From Nocardia vaccinii NBRC 15922 (GTDB lineage Bacteria; Actinomycetota; Actinomycetes; Mycobacteriales; Mycobacteriaceae): 42,740 bases of DNA. The notes under the pieces are model-generated. The model ran no database searches. It had not been told where the DNA came from and saw only the letters and a list, made by a program, of their open reading frames with translations. Made by a program: the position numbers and the translations under genes. Numbering within the stretch: position 1 is the stretch's first letter; every line of letters starts with the position of its first letter. The stretch covers positions 1 to 42,740 of the forward strand of contig NZ_BDCC01000018.1 in NCBI RefSeq assembly GCF_001613305.1, read 5' to 3'. Shown here piece after piece: positions 1 through 7,477 of this stretch.

Positions 1-1
1 G

Positions 2-1687
2 GTCAAGGCGGTGCCGATCAGCGCGCAGGTGCGCGCGGCGCTGGGGCTGGCCGACAACATCACCTCGCTCTCGCCGCCGGAGTTGATGCGCGCCATCCTG
101 CTGTCCCCGGTGGATCTGCTGTGGAACGGCGGTATCGGTACCTATCTGAAGGCATCCACCGAGTCCAACGCCGACGTCGGCGACAAGGCCAACGACGCGA
201 TCCGCGTCAACGCGAACGCCATGCGGGTCAAGGTCATCGGTGAGGGTGGCAACCTCGGCGCCACGGCGCTGGGTCGGATCGAGTTCTGCGCCAACGGCGG
301 CAAGATGAACACCGATGCGCTGGACAACTCTGCGGGCGTGGACTGCTCGGACCACGAGGTCAACATCAAGGTCCTGCTCGATGGCGTGGTGACCAGTGGC
401 GAGCTGCCCGCGGCCGACCGCAATCCGCTGCTGGCCTCGATGACCGACGACGTGTCCGCGATGGTTCTGGCGGACAACGTATCCCAGAACTTCCTGATGG
501 GTATGTCCAGGACCGAGGCGCCGCGGATGCTGAATGTGCACATGCGCGTCATCGACGATCTCCAGGAGCGCCGCGGCCTCGACCGCGAACTCGAGGCGCT
601 GCCCTCGGAGGCGGAGATGAATCGCCGGGCCGAGGCCGGAATCGGTTTGACCTCACCCGAATTGGCGAATCTCATGGCGCACGTGAAGCTTTCGCTCAAA
701 GCCGACCTGCTCGAGACCGATCTGCCCGAAAGCCCGTACTTCTCGGCGCGGCTGCCGGAATACTTCCCGGCACCGCTGCGCGAGCGATTCGGTGCGGCGA
801 TCAAGCGGCATCGGCTGCGCAGCGAGATCGTCACCACCATGGTCATCAACGAGATGGTGGATCTGGGCGGCATCACCTACGCACATCGGCTGAGCGAGGA
901 GATCGGTGCGAGCACGGGTGATTCGGCGCGTGCGTTCGCGGCGGCGAGTCAGATCTTCGACCTGCATTCGATCTGGCGGCGTATCCGTGCTTCCGACACC
1001 TCGGTCGCGGTCAAGGATGATCTCGAACTCGAGACCAAGCGCACCCTTGATCGGGCCTCGCGGTGGTTGCTGAGCAACCGGCCGCAGCCGATCGCCGTGG
1101 GCTCGGAAATTCATCGGTACAGCGAATCGGTGCGCGAGTTGGCACCGCAGGTGCCGGGGTGGCTGCGCGGTCACCACATCGACACGCTCGAGGAACAGAC
1201 GACGAAGCTGATCGCCCGCGGTGCGCCGGAGGCGCTGGCCACCGAGGTGCTCGGCCTGCTCAATCTGTTCCCGCTGCTGGACGTCATCGATATCGCCGAT
1301 ATCACCGAACGTGACGGCGGCGAGGTCGGCGCGCTGTACTACGCACTCAACGAGCACCTCAAGGTGGACTGGTTGCTGCAGGCGGTCAGCCACCTCGAAC
1401 GGGGTGATCGCTGGCACGCGCTGGCCCGGCTCGCACTGCGTGACGATATGTACTCCTCGTTGCGTTCGCTCACCCTGGACGTGCTGTCGGCCGGTGATCC
1501 GGAGGAGACCGCCGAAGAGAAGATCGCGTACTGGGAATCCAAGAACCAGGCCCGTCTCGGCCGCGCCCGCGCCGCCCTGTCGGAACTGTTCGAATCCGGC
1601 ACCCACGACCTGGCCACCCTTTCGGTGGCGGCTCGCCAGGTCCGCAGCATGGTCAGCGGAGTCGGCGTGCAGTCCGACATGCGCTGA
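2..1687 (+). CDS. gdh: NAD-dependent glutamate dehydrogenase, C-terminal part (5' end outside window)
   Basis: About 560 C-terminal residues of the very large (about 1,600 aa) NAD-specific glutamate dehydrogenase, which deaminates glutamate to 2-oxoglutarate in the cytoplasm. The frame is open from the first bases, so the gene is cut by the window edge. Family-typical stretches are DLLWNGGIGTYLK, RVKVIGEGGNLGAT and GRIEFCANGGKMNTDALDN, which belong to the dehydrogenase domain, followed by the long helical C-terminal region. Two downstream genes lie in the same direction (thioesterase, hypothetical), as in the mycobacterial Rv2476c-Rv2474c order recalled from memory. A strong hairpin follows the stop codon. 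Confidence 0.93.
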   Translation, partial: VKAVPISAQVRAALGLADNITSLSPPELMRAILLSPVDLLWNGGIGTYLKASTESNADVGDKANDAIRVNANAMRVKVIGEGGNLGATALGRIEFCANGGKMNTDALDNSAGVDCSDHEVNIKVLLDGVVTSGELPAADRNPLLASMTDDVSAMVLADNVSQNFLMGMSRTEAPRMLNVHMRVIDDLQERRGLDRELEALPSEAEMNRRAEAGIGLTSPELANLMAHVKLSLKADLLETDLPESPYFSARLPEYFPAPLRERFGAAIKRHRLRSEIVTTMVINEMVDLGGITYAHRLSEEIGASTGDSARAFAAASQIFDLHSIWRRIRASDTSVAVKDDLELETKRTLDRASRWLLSNRPQPIAVGSEIHRYSESVRELAPQVPGWLRGHHIDTLEEQTTKLIARGAPEALATEVLGLLNLFPLLDVIDIADITERDGGEVGALYYALNEHLKVDWLLQAVSHLERGDRWHALARLALRDDMYSSLRSLTLDVLSAGDPEETAEEKIAYWESKNQARLGRARAALSELFESGTHDLATLSVAARQVRSMVSGVGVQSDMR

Positions 1688-1692
1688 GTGCC

Positions 1693-1729
1693 GTCCTGCC
1701 GGTCCCCGATCGAGGGCGACCGGCAGGAC
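1693..1729 (+). terminator. Hairpin terminator after gdh
   Basis: A perfect 12-bp stem (GTCCTGCCGGTC with GACCGGCAGGAC) and a 13-nt loop start 6 nt after the gdh stop. There is no U tract, which is usual for actinobacterial terminators. Confidence 0.75.
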
Positions 1730-1835
1730 CGATCCGGTCCTCTGGTGATCGCGGGTGGGCGGCATACTGGATAGCCGATTCGGTCCGCACGCGGTGTGGC
1801 GGTGGACCCGGCCGGGCACAGAAGCTCAGCAACTC

Positions 1836-1862
1836 CGGCCGCCCGCGATGAGCGGGCGGCCG
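1836..1862 (+). promoter_or_regulatory. GC-rich hairpin just upstream of the thioesterase ribosome binding site
   Basis: A perfect 11-bp stem (CGGCCGCCCGC with GCGGGCGGCCG) with a 5-nt GATGA loop ends 7 nt before the GGGAGG Shine-Dalgarno (1870-1875) of the GTG start at 1882. It could be a second terminator for read-through from gdh or a leader element affecting thioesterase expression. The sequence alone does not decide. Confidence 0.55.
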
Positions 1863-1881
1863 TCCGATCGGGAGGTATCGC

Positions 1882-2346
1882 GTGACGAGTGTCGGTTCGC
1901 CGGACAGTGAGCAGAGCATCGAGGGTGTCGCGCTGCCCCGGCGTTTCCACACCAAGGTCGAGGTTCGGTGGTCCGATATGGACGTCTTCCAGCACATCAA
2001 CCACGCCCGGATGGTGACGTTGCTGGAGGAGGCGCGGATTCCGTGGTTGTTCGGCGACGAGAAGCCCACCGATGGGTTGCGCACCGGCTGTGTCCTGGTC
2101 GACCTGCATGTGCAGTACAAGGGACAACTCCGTCACGAGGACACCCCGTTGGACGTGGCGATGTGGATCGAACAACTGCGAGCGGTGGATTTCACCATCG
2201 GCTATGAGGTGCGGGCCTCGGGTACGGCGCCCGATTCGCGGGCGTCGGTGATCGCCACCACCCAGATGGCCGCCTTCGATATCGATACTCAGCGCCTGCG
2301 CCGCATCACCCCGGCCGAACGTGACTACCTGGCTCTGTGGAAGTGA
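1882..2346 (+). CDS. Acyl-CoA thioesterase, 4-hydroxybenzoyl-CoA thioesterase (hotdog) family
   Basis: A 154-residue single hotdog domain, the normal size for YbgC/FcbC-type thioesterases that hydrolyse acyl-CoA in the cytoplasm. The catalytic loop reads RWSDMDVFQHINHARM, with the aspartate that acts as base or nucleophile in the family and the following N-H. The GTG start has a GGGAGG ribosome binding site 6 nt upstream. The next gene overlaps or closely follows, so the two are probably co-transcribed. Rv2475c next to gdh in M. tuberculosis is the likely counterpart. The substrate cannot be told from sequence. Confidence 0.85.
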   Translation: MTSVGSPDSEQSIEGVALPRRFHTKVEVRWSDMDVFQHINHARMVTLLEEARIPWLFGDEKPTDGLRTGCVLVDLHVQYKGQLRHEDTPLDVAMWIEQLRAVDFTIGYEVRASGTAPDSRASVIATTQMAAFDIDTQRLRRITPAERDYLALWK

Positions 2347-2356
2347 TGACACGGCG

Positions 2357-3028
2357 ATGATGCCCGGACAGGGGACGCTACTGATCCCCGATCCCGCCGA
2401 ACGAGAGAACCTCACCACCTTCGTCGGCCGAGCGGTGCGCTTGGACCCGGCTGCGGTGATCCGGCTGCGCCGCCGCGACGATCGCTACATCTCTGCTTGG
2501 GCCGCAACGAGTTTCGAGGTTCTGGCCGTGCGCACGGTGGTGGGCGCACTCGGTGTCGACGATGTGACCGCCGGTGGTGACGTGTTGCTGTCGGGCTTGC
2601 GTGCTCCCGCGTCGGACGGCCGGATCGCTCTCGGGTTCTCCATGGACTCGGCCTGGCGCACGGCCCTGCCGCCGGTGACGGGATTCACCCATATCGATGA
2701 CATTCCGGCCCGCTCGCTGGTCGAACTGGCCGAGCGTGGCGTGGAATTGGCCGCCGAGCACGGTAGCGGCCACGGTCCGCCCGCCTCCCTGCTGGAGCAG
2801 ACGGTGCTGACCGTCACCGGCGCGGGTGAGCGGGCCGAGGTTCCTATGCGGGTCGTATTCGCCCTGACCGCAATGGATTTCATTCCGCACGCGGGTGACC
2901 GTCCCGATCCGCGCCGGATCGCTCCCGGCGAGATGGTTCGGGTCCGCGCCAGCCGGACCTGGCTGCGCCTGGACGCCCGGTACGGGTCGGTGGCCCGCCG
3001 ACGCGGGCCCGCCCTGCTCGCTCGCTGA
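2357..3028 (+). CDS. Conserved hypothetical protein (Rv2474c-like position)
   Basis: About 223 residues with no motif I can name. The middle part (SMDSAWRTALPPVTGFTHIDDIPARSLVELAERGVELA) resembles a conserved mycobacterial/nocardial hypothetical protein found beside gdh. The N-terminus is uncertain: ATG codons at 2357 and 2360 follow the thioesterase stop by 11-14 nt, while a GTG at 2321 would overlap it by 26 nt. No signal peptide or membrane segment is visible. Coupling to the thioesterase suggests a related role, but no function is assigned. Confidence 0.75.
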   Translation: MMPGQGTLLIPDPAERENLTTFVGRAVRLDPAAVIRLRRRDDRYISAWAATSFEVLAVRTVVGALGVDDVTAGGDVLLSGLRAPASDGRIALGFSMDSAWRTALPPVTGFTHIDDIPARSLVELAERGVELAAEHGSGHGPPASLLEQTVLTVTGAGERAEVPMRVVFALTAMDFIPHAGDRPDPRRIAPGEMVRVRASRTWLRLDARYGSVARRRGPALLAR

Positions 3029-3035
3029 CCAGCGG

Positions 3036-3665
3036 TTACCGGCGCACGGGATCGGAGGCGGTGAGCACGGGACGCAACGGTCCGCTCGACAGTTTCCTCA
3101 CCAGGGGAGTGGCGGTGCGCCGCAACAGAATCGCGGCGACATAGCCGATGACCACACCCACGATGGCGCCGGCGAGGACATCGTGCGGATAGTGCGCGCC
3201 GACGTACACCCGGGAGATGCCCATGACCGCAGCCGCGACGAACGCCCAGATCCCCAGTCGCCGGTTGACCGCCAGTAATGCCACCGCCATGGCGAAGACG
3301 ACGACGGTGTGATTGCTGGGAAAGGAATAGTCCTCCGGTGCCGGGCATTTCTCCAGCAGGAATGCGGTGGGGAACCGATAGCAGGGGCGTCGTTCGGAGA
3401 CGATCAGTTTGATGGCGTCGTTGACGATGTAGGCGATGAGCGCGGCGAACGGAACCGCCAGTGCCGCGGCCATCGCCGATGCGTCGCGCCTGCGGGCCAG
3501 CCACCAGCCGATGACCATGAACACCACGAACAACCCGACTCCGATTCCGCTGTACACGGTCATCGGCGTGTTCAGCCAGGGCGTGTCCTTGGCGAATCGG
3601 GTCATGTCGACGTACCAGGATCCGTCGATACCGGACGGATCCATGCCCTGGATGTCGCTGGTCAT
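3036..3665 (-). CDS. PAP2-family membrane phosphatase
   Basis: About 209 residues with the three phosphatidic-acid-phosphatase motifs in order: KLIVSERRP, PSNH (usual PSGH) and SRVYVGAHYPHDVLAG, which carry the two catalytic histidines and the aspartate that orients one. Five or six hydrophobic segments surround them. Family members dephosphorylate lipid phosphates such as undecaprenyl pyrophosphate outside the membrane. The ATG at 3665 is preferred over the upstream GTG at 3746, because a -10-like GATAAT (3724-3729, minus strand) and regulatory repeats (3748-3764) lie between. It converges on the hypothetical gene with a 7-nt gap. Confidence 0.88.
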   Translation of the reverse strand: MTSDIQGMDPSGIDGSWYVDMTRFAKDTPWLNTPMTVYSGIGVGLFVVFMVIGWWLARRRDASAMAAALAVPFAALIAYIVNDAIKLIVSERRPCYRFPTAFLLEKCPAPEDYSFPSNHTVVVFAMAVALLAVNRRLGIWAFVAAAVMGISRVYVGAHYPHDVLAGAIVGVVIGYVAAILLRRTATPLVRKLSSGPLRPVLTASDPVRR

Positions 3666-3747
3666 ATCCTCGATTTCTCGGTCGAGGTGCGGTCGGAACG
3701 TCGCTCGCACCGTGATTGCGCGGATTATCCAGGCTCGCACACCCACG

Positions 3748-3764
3748 CTGAGAAATTGCTGAGT
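3748..3764 (-). promoter_or_regulatory. Phased direct repeat (response-regulator-type box) upstream of PAP2 gene
   Basis: On the minus strand the sequence reads ACTCAG-N5-TCTCAG, two hexamers in 11-bp phase. They stand 18 nt before a GATAAT -10-like box, that is, in place of a -35. The same hexamer and period occur upstream of three genes at 28.1-31.2 kb. Confidence 0.55.
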
Positions 3765-3787
3765 TCGCCAGGCACGGGTGGTCTTCA

Positions 3788-4099
3788 GGCCACTCCGGCC
3801 AGGCGCAACAGTGCCGTGGCGGATGCCGCGGCGAGGGCGACCACGACCAGCGGGGCCTTGCGCCAGGCGAGGATCGCGGCGACCAGCACACCTGCGGGCA
3901 ACGCGAATCGGGCCCGGTGGTCGACCGGAACGAGAGTGGTGACCGCCAGCGCGATCAGCAGGACGACCGAGCCGATCTCGAGCAGTTGGGCGACGCGCGG
4001 CGGGAAGGTCATGCGACGACGCAGCATCGGACCGGCGAATCGGAAGCCGAAGGTGCCGATGGCGAGGCCGGCCGCTCCGGCGATCAGTGCGGCGGTCAT
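3788..4099 (-). CDS. azlD: Branched-chain amino acid exporter small subunit AzlD
   Basis: A 103-residue protein of about four hydrophobic segments (LIAGAAGLAIGTFGFRFAG at the N-terminus), typical in size and pattern for AzlD, the small partner of AzlC in exporters of branched-chain amino acids or analogues. Its ATG (4099) overlaps the azlC TGA in an ATGA junction, which indicates translational coupling. The longer open frame upstream is antisense noise inside azlC. Confidence 0.82.
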
Positions 4100-4848
4100 G
4101 GCGCGGTGCTCCGTTCCGCGTCCGGCCTGTTCGATGACACGCTCCGGCTCGCCCGGCGTGCGGCGCGAATTCTGCCGAGCATCGACCCTGCGGTCAGCGC
4201 GAGGAAGGCGGCGGGCAGCGCCAGCAACACCGGAATTCCCGCGGGCAGGAACGGGGCGGCAACGGCTGCCGCCACGGCTCCGGCCAGCGCCGCGCGTCGC
4301 GTTCCACGATTCCGCAGGGCGGGCAGCGCCAGTGCGATGAGCACCGCGGGAAAGACCGCGTCCAGGCCGAATTCGTCCGGGTTCGGAACCGCGGCGCCGA
4401 GGCCGACACCGAGCAGTGCGCCCAGCGGCCAGGCCAGCAGAACGCCCAGACCGCACAGCCAATACGAAGCGCGGCTGCGTTCGCGGTCGGCTTCGCCGAG
4501 CGCCATCGCGACCGATTCGTCGTTCATCACGTGTGTGCCGAGCAGCCGACGCCAACCGGTACCGAGCACATCCGGCAGGGCCAGTCCGTACGGCAGATGC
4601 CGGGCATTGACCAGCAATCCGGCGAGCACCGCCGCGATCGGGCCACCACCTGCGGCGATGATGCCGACGAAGAGGAATTCGGCGCCTCCGGCCAGCACCA
4701 GCACGCTGAGTACGATCGGTAGCCAGGCGGGCAGTCCGGAGGTGATCGCCGTGGCCCCGTAGGACACGCCGATCACGCAGACGGCCAGACAGACCGCCGC
4801 GATACCGGTGAGATCACTCCGAGTCAGTGTTCGTTGTATCGAACGCAC
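4096..4848 (-). CDS. azlC: Branched-chain amino acid exporter large subunit AzlC
   Basis: A 250-residue multi-spanning membrane protein with the AzlC signature region GGAEFLFVGIIAAGGGPIAAVLAGLLVNARHLPYGLAL. GTG 4848 is taken as start because upstream codons run into the divergent regulator gene and the first membrane segment follows about 20 residues later. It forms an operon with azlD and is divergent from an XRE-cupin gene, a common pairing in which the regulator controls the exporter in response to a small ligand. Confidence 0.82.
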   Translation of the reverse strand: MRSIQRTLTRSDLTGIAAVCLAVCVIGVSYGATAITSGLPAWLPIVLSVLVLAGGAEFLFVGIIAAGGGPIAAVLAGLLVNARHLPYGLALPDVLGTGWRRLLGTHVMNDESVAMALGEADRERSRASYWLCGLGVLLAWPLGALLGVGLGAAVPNPDEFGLDAVFPAVLIALALPALRNRGTRRAALAGAVAAAVAAPFLPAGIPVLLALPAAFLALTAGSMLGRIRAARRASRSVSSNRPDAERSTAP

Positions 4849-4860
4849 GGCTTCTATAGT
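4829..4860 (+). promoter_or_regulatory. Candidate promoter/operator between azlC and its XRE-cupin regulator
   Basis: A 5-bp inverted repeat GTTCG-N6-CGAAC (4829-4844) is followed on the plus strand by TATAGT (4855-4860). TTGTAT (4834-4839) is a possible -35 with a 15-nt spacer. The repeat also overlaps the azlC start region, so one site could serve autoregulation and azlCD control. Short arms make this tentative. Confidence 0.35.
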
Positions 4861-4924
4861 GAACGCGGCGGCGTGGTTCGTCAACGTCGCCTCGGGCACG
4901 CCCCATGTACCCTCTGGAATCACG

Positions 4925-5497
4925 ATGACCGAGCAGCGCAGCATCCCCGAATCGACCCCGCAGCAGGCGATCGCGGCCGGGCTGCGCCGTGAGCGCGCGC
5001 GGTCCGGGCTTTCGCTCACCGAGGTGGCCCGACGCGCCGGAATCGCGAAATCCACACTCTCGCAACTGGAATCGGGTTCGGGTAATCCGAGTATCGAAAC
5101 CCTGTGGGCGCTGTGCACCGCTCTGGGTATCCCGTTCTCGAATCTGCTGGATCCCCCGCAGCCCCAGGTGCGGGTGATCCGCGCCGGAGAGGGGCCGGAG
5201 GTGGCGTCCTCGACCTCACGCTATCGGGCCACGCTACTGGCCGCCTCACCACCCAATGTGCGCCGCGACCTGTTCCGCGTTACCGCCGAACCCGGGCACC
5301 CCCGCGATTCGGACCCGCATCTGCACGGCATCGTGGAACACGTCCTGCTGGCCGCGGGTCGCGCGATGGTCGGCCCGGCCGACGACCCCGCCGAACTACA
5401 CCCCGGCGACTACATCTGCTACCCCGGCGACCGGCCGCACGTCTTCGAGGCCCTCGAACCCGGCACCTGGGGCATGCTCGCCAGTGACTACGCCTGA
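4925..5497 (+). CDS. XRE-family regulator with C-terminal cupin domain
   Basis: A 190-residue protein. Residues about 12-68 form a helix-turn-helix (LRRERARSGLSLTEVARRAGIAKSTLSQLESGSGNPSIETLWAL). The C-terminal half is a cupin_2 barrel with HLHGIVEHVLLAAGRAMVG and LHPGDYICYPGDRPHVFEAL, carrying His residues that usually bind metal or ligand. ATG 4925 is chosen because an N-terminal extension to 4808 would overlap azlC and lacks similarity. Being divergent from azlCD, it is the likely regulator of that exporter. Confidence 0.87.
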   Translation: MTEQRSIPESTPQQAIAAGLRRERARSGLSLTEVARRAGIAKSTLSQLESGSGNPSIETLWALCTALGIPFSNLLDPPQPQVRVIRAGEGPEVASSTSRYRATLLAASPPNVRRDLFRVTAEPGHPRDSDPHLHGIVEHVLLAAGRAMVGPADDPAELHPGDYICYPGDRPHVFEALEPGTWGMLASDYA

Positions 5498-5664
5498 GCT
5501 GTTCCGCCGCAACGCATTTCCCGCAGCGCAGGTCGTTCGGCGCGGAACCGGTCCCGGCGGTCGCCGCACGTTCCGCTACCCGCGGCGGCACAGCAACCAC
5601 GCGCCGAAGCGATTGTCAGCCCGGTCCTCGGTCGTCAGGTTCGCCGATCGTCTCGGCCTCGTCG

Positions 5665-5682
5665 CGCACTCGGACGAGTGCG
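5665..5682. terminator. Inverted repeat between convergent XRE-cupin and HNH genes
   Basis: CGCACTCG-GA-CGAGTGCG is perfect over 8-bp arms with a 2-nt centre, in the 232-bp gap between converging genes. It is probably a bidirectional transcription stop, though the 2-nt loop is too tight for an ideal hairpin. Confidence 0.35.
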
Positions 5683-5729
5683 TACACCGCACCACTCGGC
5701 TCGGTGGCCTCGATGTCGTCCGCCGGCGG

Positions 5730-6455
5730 CTACGCGGCTCCCTCGCCGAGGTACTGCAACCACACCGGATCGAGGTCGGCCGTGGTCGACAGCAGCCGCC
5801 AGTGCGGTCCTTTCGGGGCGACCATCGGGTGGTGCAGAGTCCAGCCCAGTTCGCTGAGCAGCTTGTCGGCCTTGCGGTGATTGCACGGTGCACAGGATGC
5901 GACGCAGTTCTCCCACGAATGTGCGCCGCCGCGGCTGCGCGGAATCACGTGGTCGATGGTTTCGGCCTTGCCGCCGCAGTAGGCGCAGCGGTACCGGTCG
6001 CGGTGCATGAGGGCCGCGCGGGTCATCGGGACTCGCGCGCGATACGGCACGCGGACGTAGTTGCGAAGTCGGATGACCGAGGGCAGCGCGATCGACGCAC
6101 CGGCCGAATGTACGACCGGCCCCTCGGCGTTGTGGTGGATGGCGTCGGCCTTGTCGCAGATCAGCAGCACGATTGCGCGACGTGCGGACAGGGCGGTCAG
6201 GGGCTCGTAGGTGGCGTTCAGAAGCAGCACCCGGCGCTTGCGCCATGCGGCCTGCGTTGGATTCTCCAGATTGCGATGCACCGGGGTATCGCAGGGAGAG
6301 TGATGCTCGCGATCGGTGTGGTCACGATCGGGATGGGAATACTCGGACAAGATCTGCAGCGGAGAGGCCCCCGACCCACGATTGTGGACGTCGGCGGGCT
6401 GGAGTTGTCGATGCGCCCTGGCCTCCTGGGACCGGGCGCTGTGCCGCTGCTTCAT
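5730..6455 (-). CDS. HNH endonuclease
   Basis: A 241-residue protein. The C-terminal half carries a clear HNH nuclease domain: CAYCGG, the TIDHVIPRSRGG histidine motif, W-E-N and CAPCNHRK, with two CxxC pairs that bind structural zinc. An N-terminal section with LLLNATYEPLTALSARRAIVLLICDKADAI is typical of the actinobacterial HNH family adjacent to glbO (Rv2469c in M. tuberculosis, from memory). ATG 6455 is used; the conserved part starts about residue 70, so the true start could be further downstream. The cellular role is unknown. Confidence 0.87.
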   Translation of the reverse strand: MKQRHSARSQEARAHRQLQPADVHNRGSGASPLQILSEYSHPDRDHTDREHHSPCDTPVHRNLENPTQAAWRKRRVLLLNATYEPLTALSARRAIVLLICDKADAIHHNAEGPVVHSAGASIALPSVIRLRNYVRVPYRARVPMTRAALMHRDRYRCAYCGGKAETIDHVIPRSRGGAHSWENCVASCAPCNHRKADKLLSELGWTLHHPMVAPKGPHWRLLSTTADLDPVWLQYLGEGAA

Positions 6456-6903
6456 GAGGACCCCGAATTCGTGTAGTCCGGTTCGTATGGTATCTGGGCA
6501 GACACTGCCACCCAGTTGACCACGGAACTCGTACCAATGCACGATTATTTCGCACATTGTCGGGCACGTTCGGATGAACAGCACGTGATCGGCGGCTGTC
6601 GCGGACGGATGCCGGTCGATATTCCCGCTGCTGGGGAATCGGCGGGATCGGCCCGGTTCGGATCGGGCGCCACGGTGCGCGTCGTGCGGGCGGTGTCGCG
6701 ATCCCGCGGCCGACCGGCCGGTTCCCGGCCGCCGACTATGCTGCGAGTACGGCGGGGTATCCGGCTGGAGCGACGGCATGCGCGCGGGGCGCATGCCGCG
6801 TCCGATGGCCGCGAACGAGGCGACGAATGGAGCGAACAGGTGGCCGGTGAACGACGAGCCGCGAACAGCCGCGAGCACACCGGACCGAGCGAGGTGGTCG
6901 CAT
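6456..6903. other. 448-bp gap between divergent HNH and glbO genes
   Basis: No supportable gene: the open frames here lack family similarity and overlap each other on both strands. The only signal is a -10-like TATGCT at 6737-6742, which would give glbO a leader of about 155 nt. An in-frame ATG at 6778 also allows a longer GlbO, but that extension is low-complexity and unlike known GlbO. Confidence 0.4.
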
Positions 6904-7341
6904 ATGGCTGAGCGTTCGGGCGCGGGGGCCGCGAGCTCCCCGGAACGTGCGGCGGATCCGGCGGCGTTCTACCAGGCGGTCGGCGGCGCGGAGACGTTCC
7001 GGCGACTGGTCGCGACGTTCTACCGCGAGGTGGCCGCCGACGAGGTGTTGCGCCCGCTGTATCCGGAAGAGGATCTCGGGCCCGCCGAGCGGCGCCTGCG
7101 GATGTTCCTCGAACAGTACTGGGGCGGTCCGCGCACCTATTCCGACGAGCGCGGACATCCGCGACTGCGCATGCGGCACATGCCGTTTCGAATCGGGCCG
7201 ATCGAACGCGATGCGTGGCTGCGCTGTATGCACATCGCCGTCGACGAGATCGGAAGCGATGTCATGGACGACGAACACCGTCGGGCCCTGTTGGATTATC
7301 TGGAGATGGCGGCGAATTCGCTGGTCAACTCGCCTTTCTGA
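6904..7341 (+). CDS. glbO: Group II truncated haemoglobin GlbO
   Basis: A 145-residue haemoglobin of the 2/2 fold that binds oxygen at haem and is linked to respiration or redox defence. It shows [23 protein letters not shown] (helices A-B with B10 tyrosine), the group II signature [28 protein letters not shown] with the proximal histidine, and [16 protein letters not shown] with the G8 tryptophan. The end [16 protein letters not shown] matches M. tuberculosis GlbO. ATG 6904 leaves about 18 extra residues before the conserved start. It is followed by aglA, as in mycobacteria. Confidence 0.93.
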   Translation: MAERSGAGAASSPERAADPAAFYQAVGGAETFRRLVATFYREVAADEVLRPLYPEEDLGPAERRLRMFLEQYWGGPRTYSDERGHPRLRMRHMPFRIGPIERDAWLRCMHIAVDEIGSDVMDDEHRRALLDYLEMAANSLVNSPF

Positions 7342-7405
7342 ATGGCGTGGCACAAAACCTGGTGCAACCCAGAGCTTTTCCGGACAACGGGTAACGTCTG
7401 CTGAT

Positions 7406-7418
7406 CATTTGCCAAATG
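7406..7418. promoter_or_regulatory. Palindrome upstream of aglA
   Basis: CATTTG-C-CAAATG is a perfect 6-bp inverted repeat 60 bp before the aglA GTG. It could be an operator for a sugar-responsive regulator. No such regulator is adjacent. Confidence 0.35.
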
Positions 7419-7477
7419 TCACCAACACTGCGTAGTTGCCGCACCTTCGCCGGAAACCTTTGGCACTATTGGGTGTC

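Noticed and set aside
653..2418. Minus-strand open frames opposite gdh and the thioesterase
   Set aside because: No conserved motifs; both overlap strongly supported genes.
3666..3746. Longer PAP2 protein starting at GTG 3746
   Set aside because: The extra 27 residues are Arg-rich and unconserved-looking, and the region holds the -10 box with the regulatory repeats just upstream.
5256..6476. 406-codon plus-strand frame across the XRE-cupin end and the HNH gene
   Set aside because: It overlaps two genes with clear domains and shows no domain of its own.
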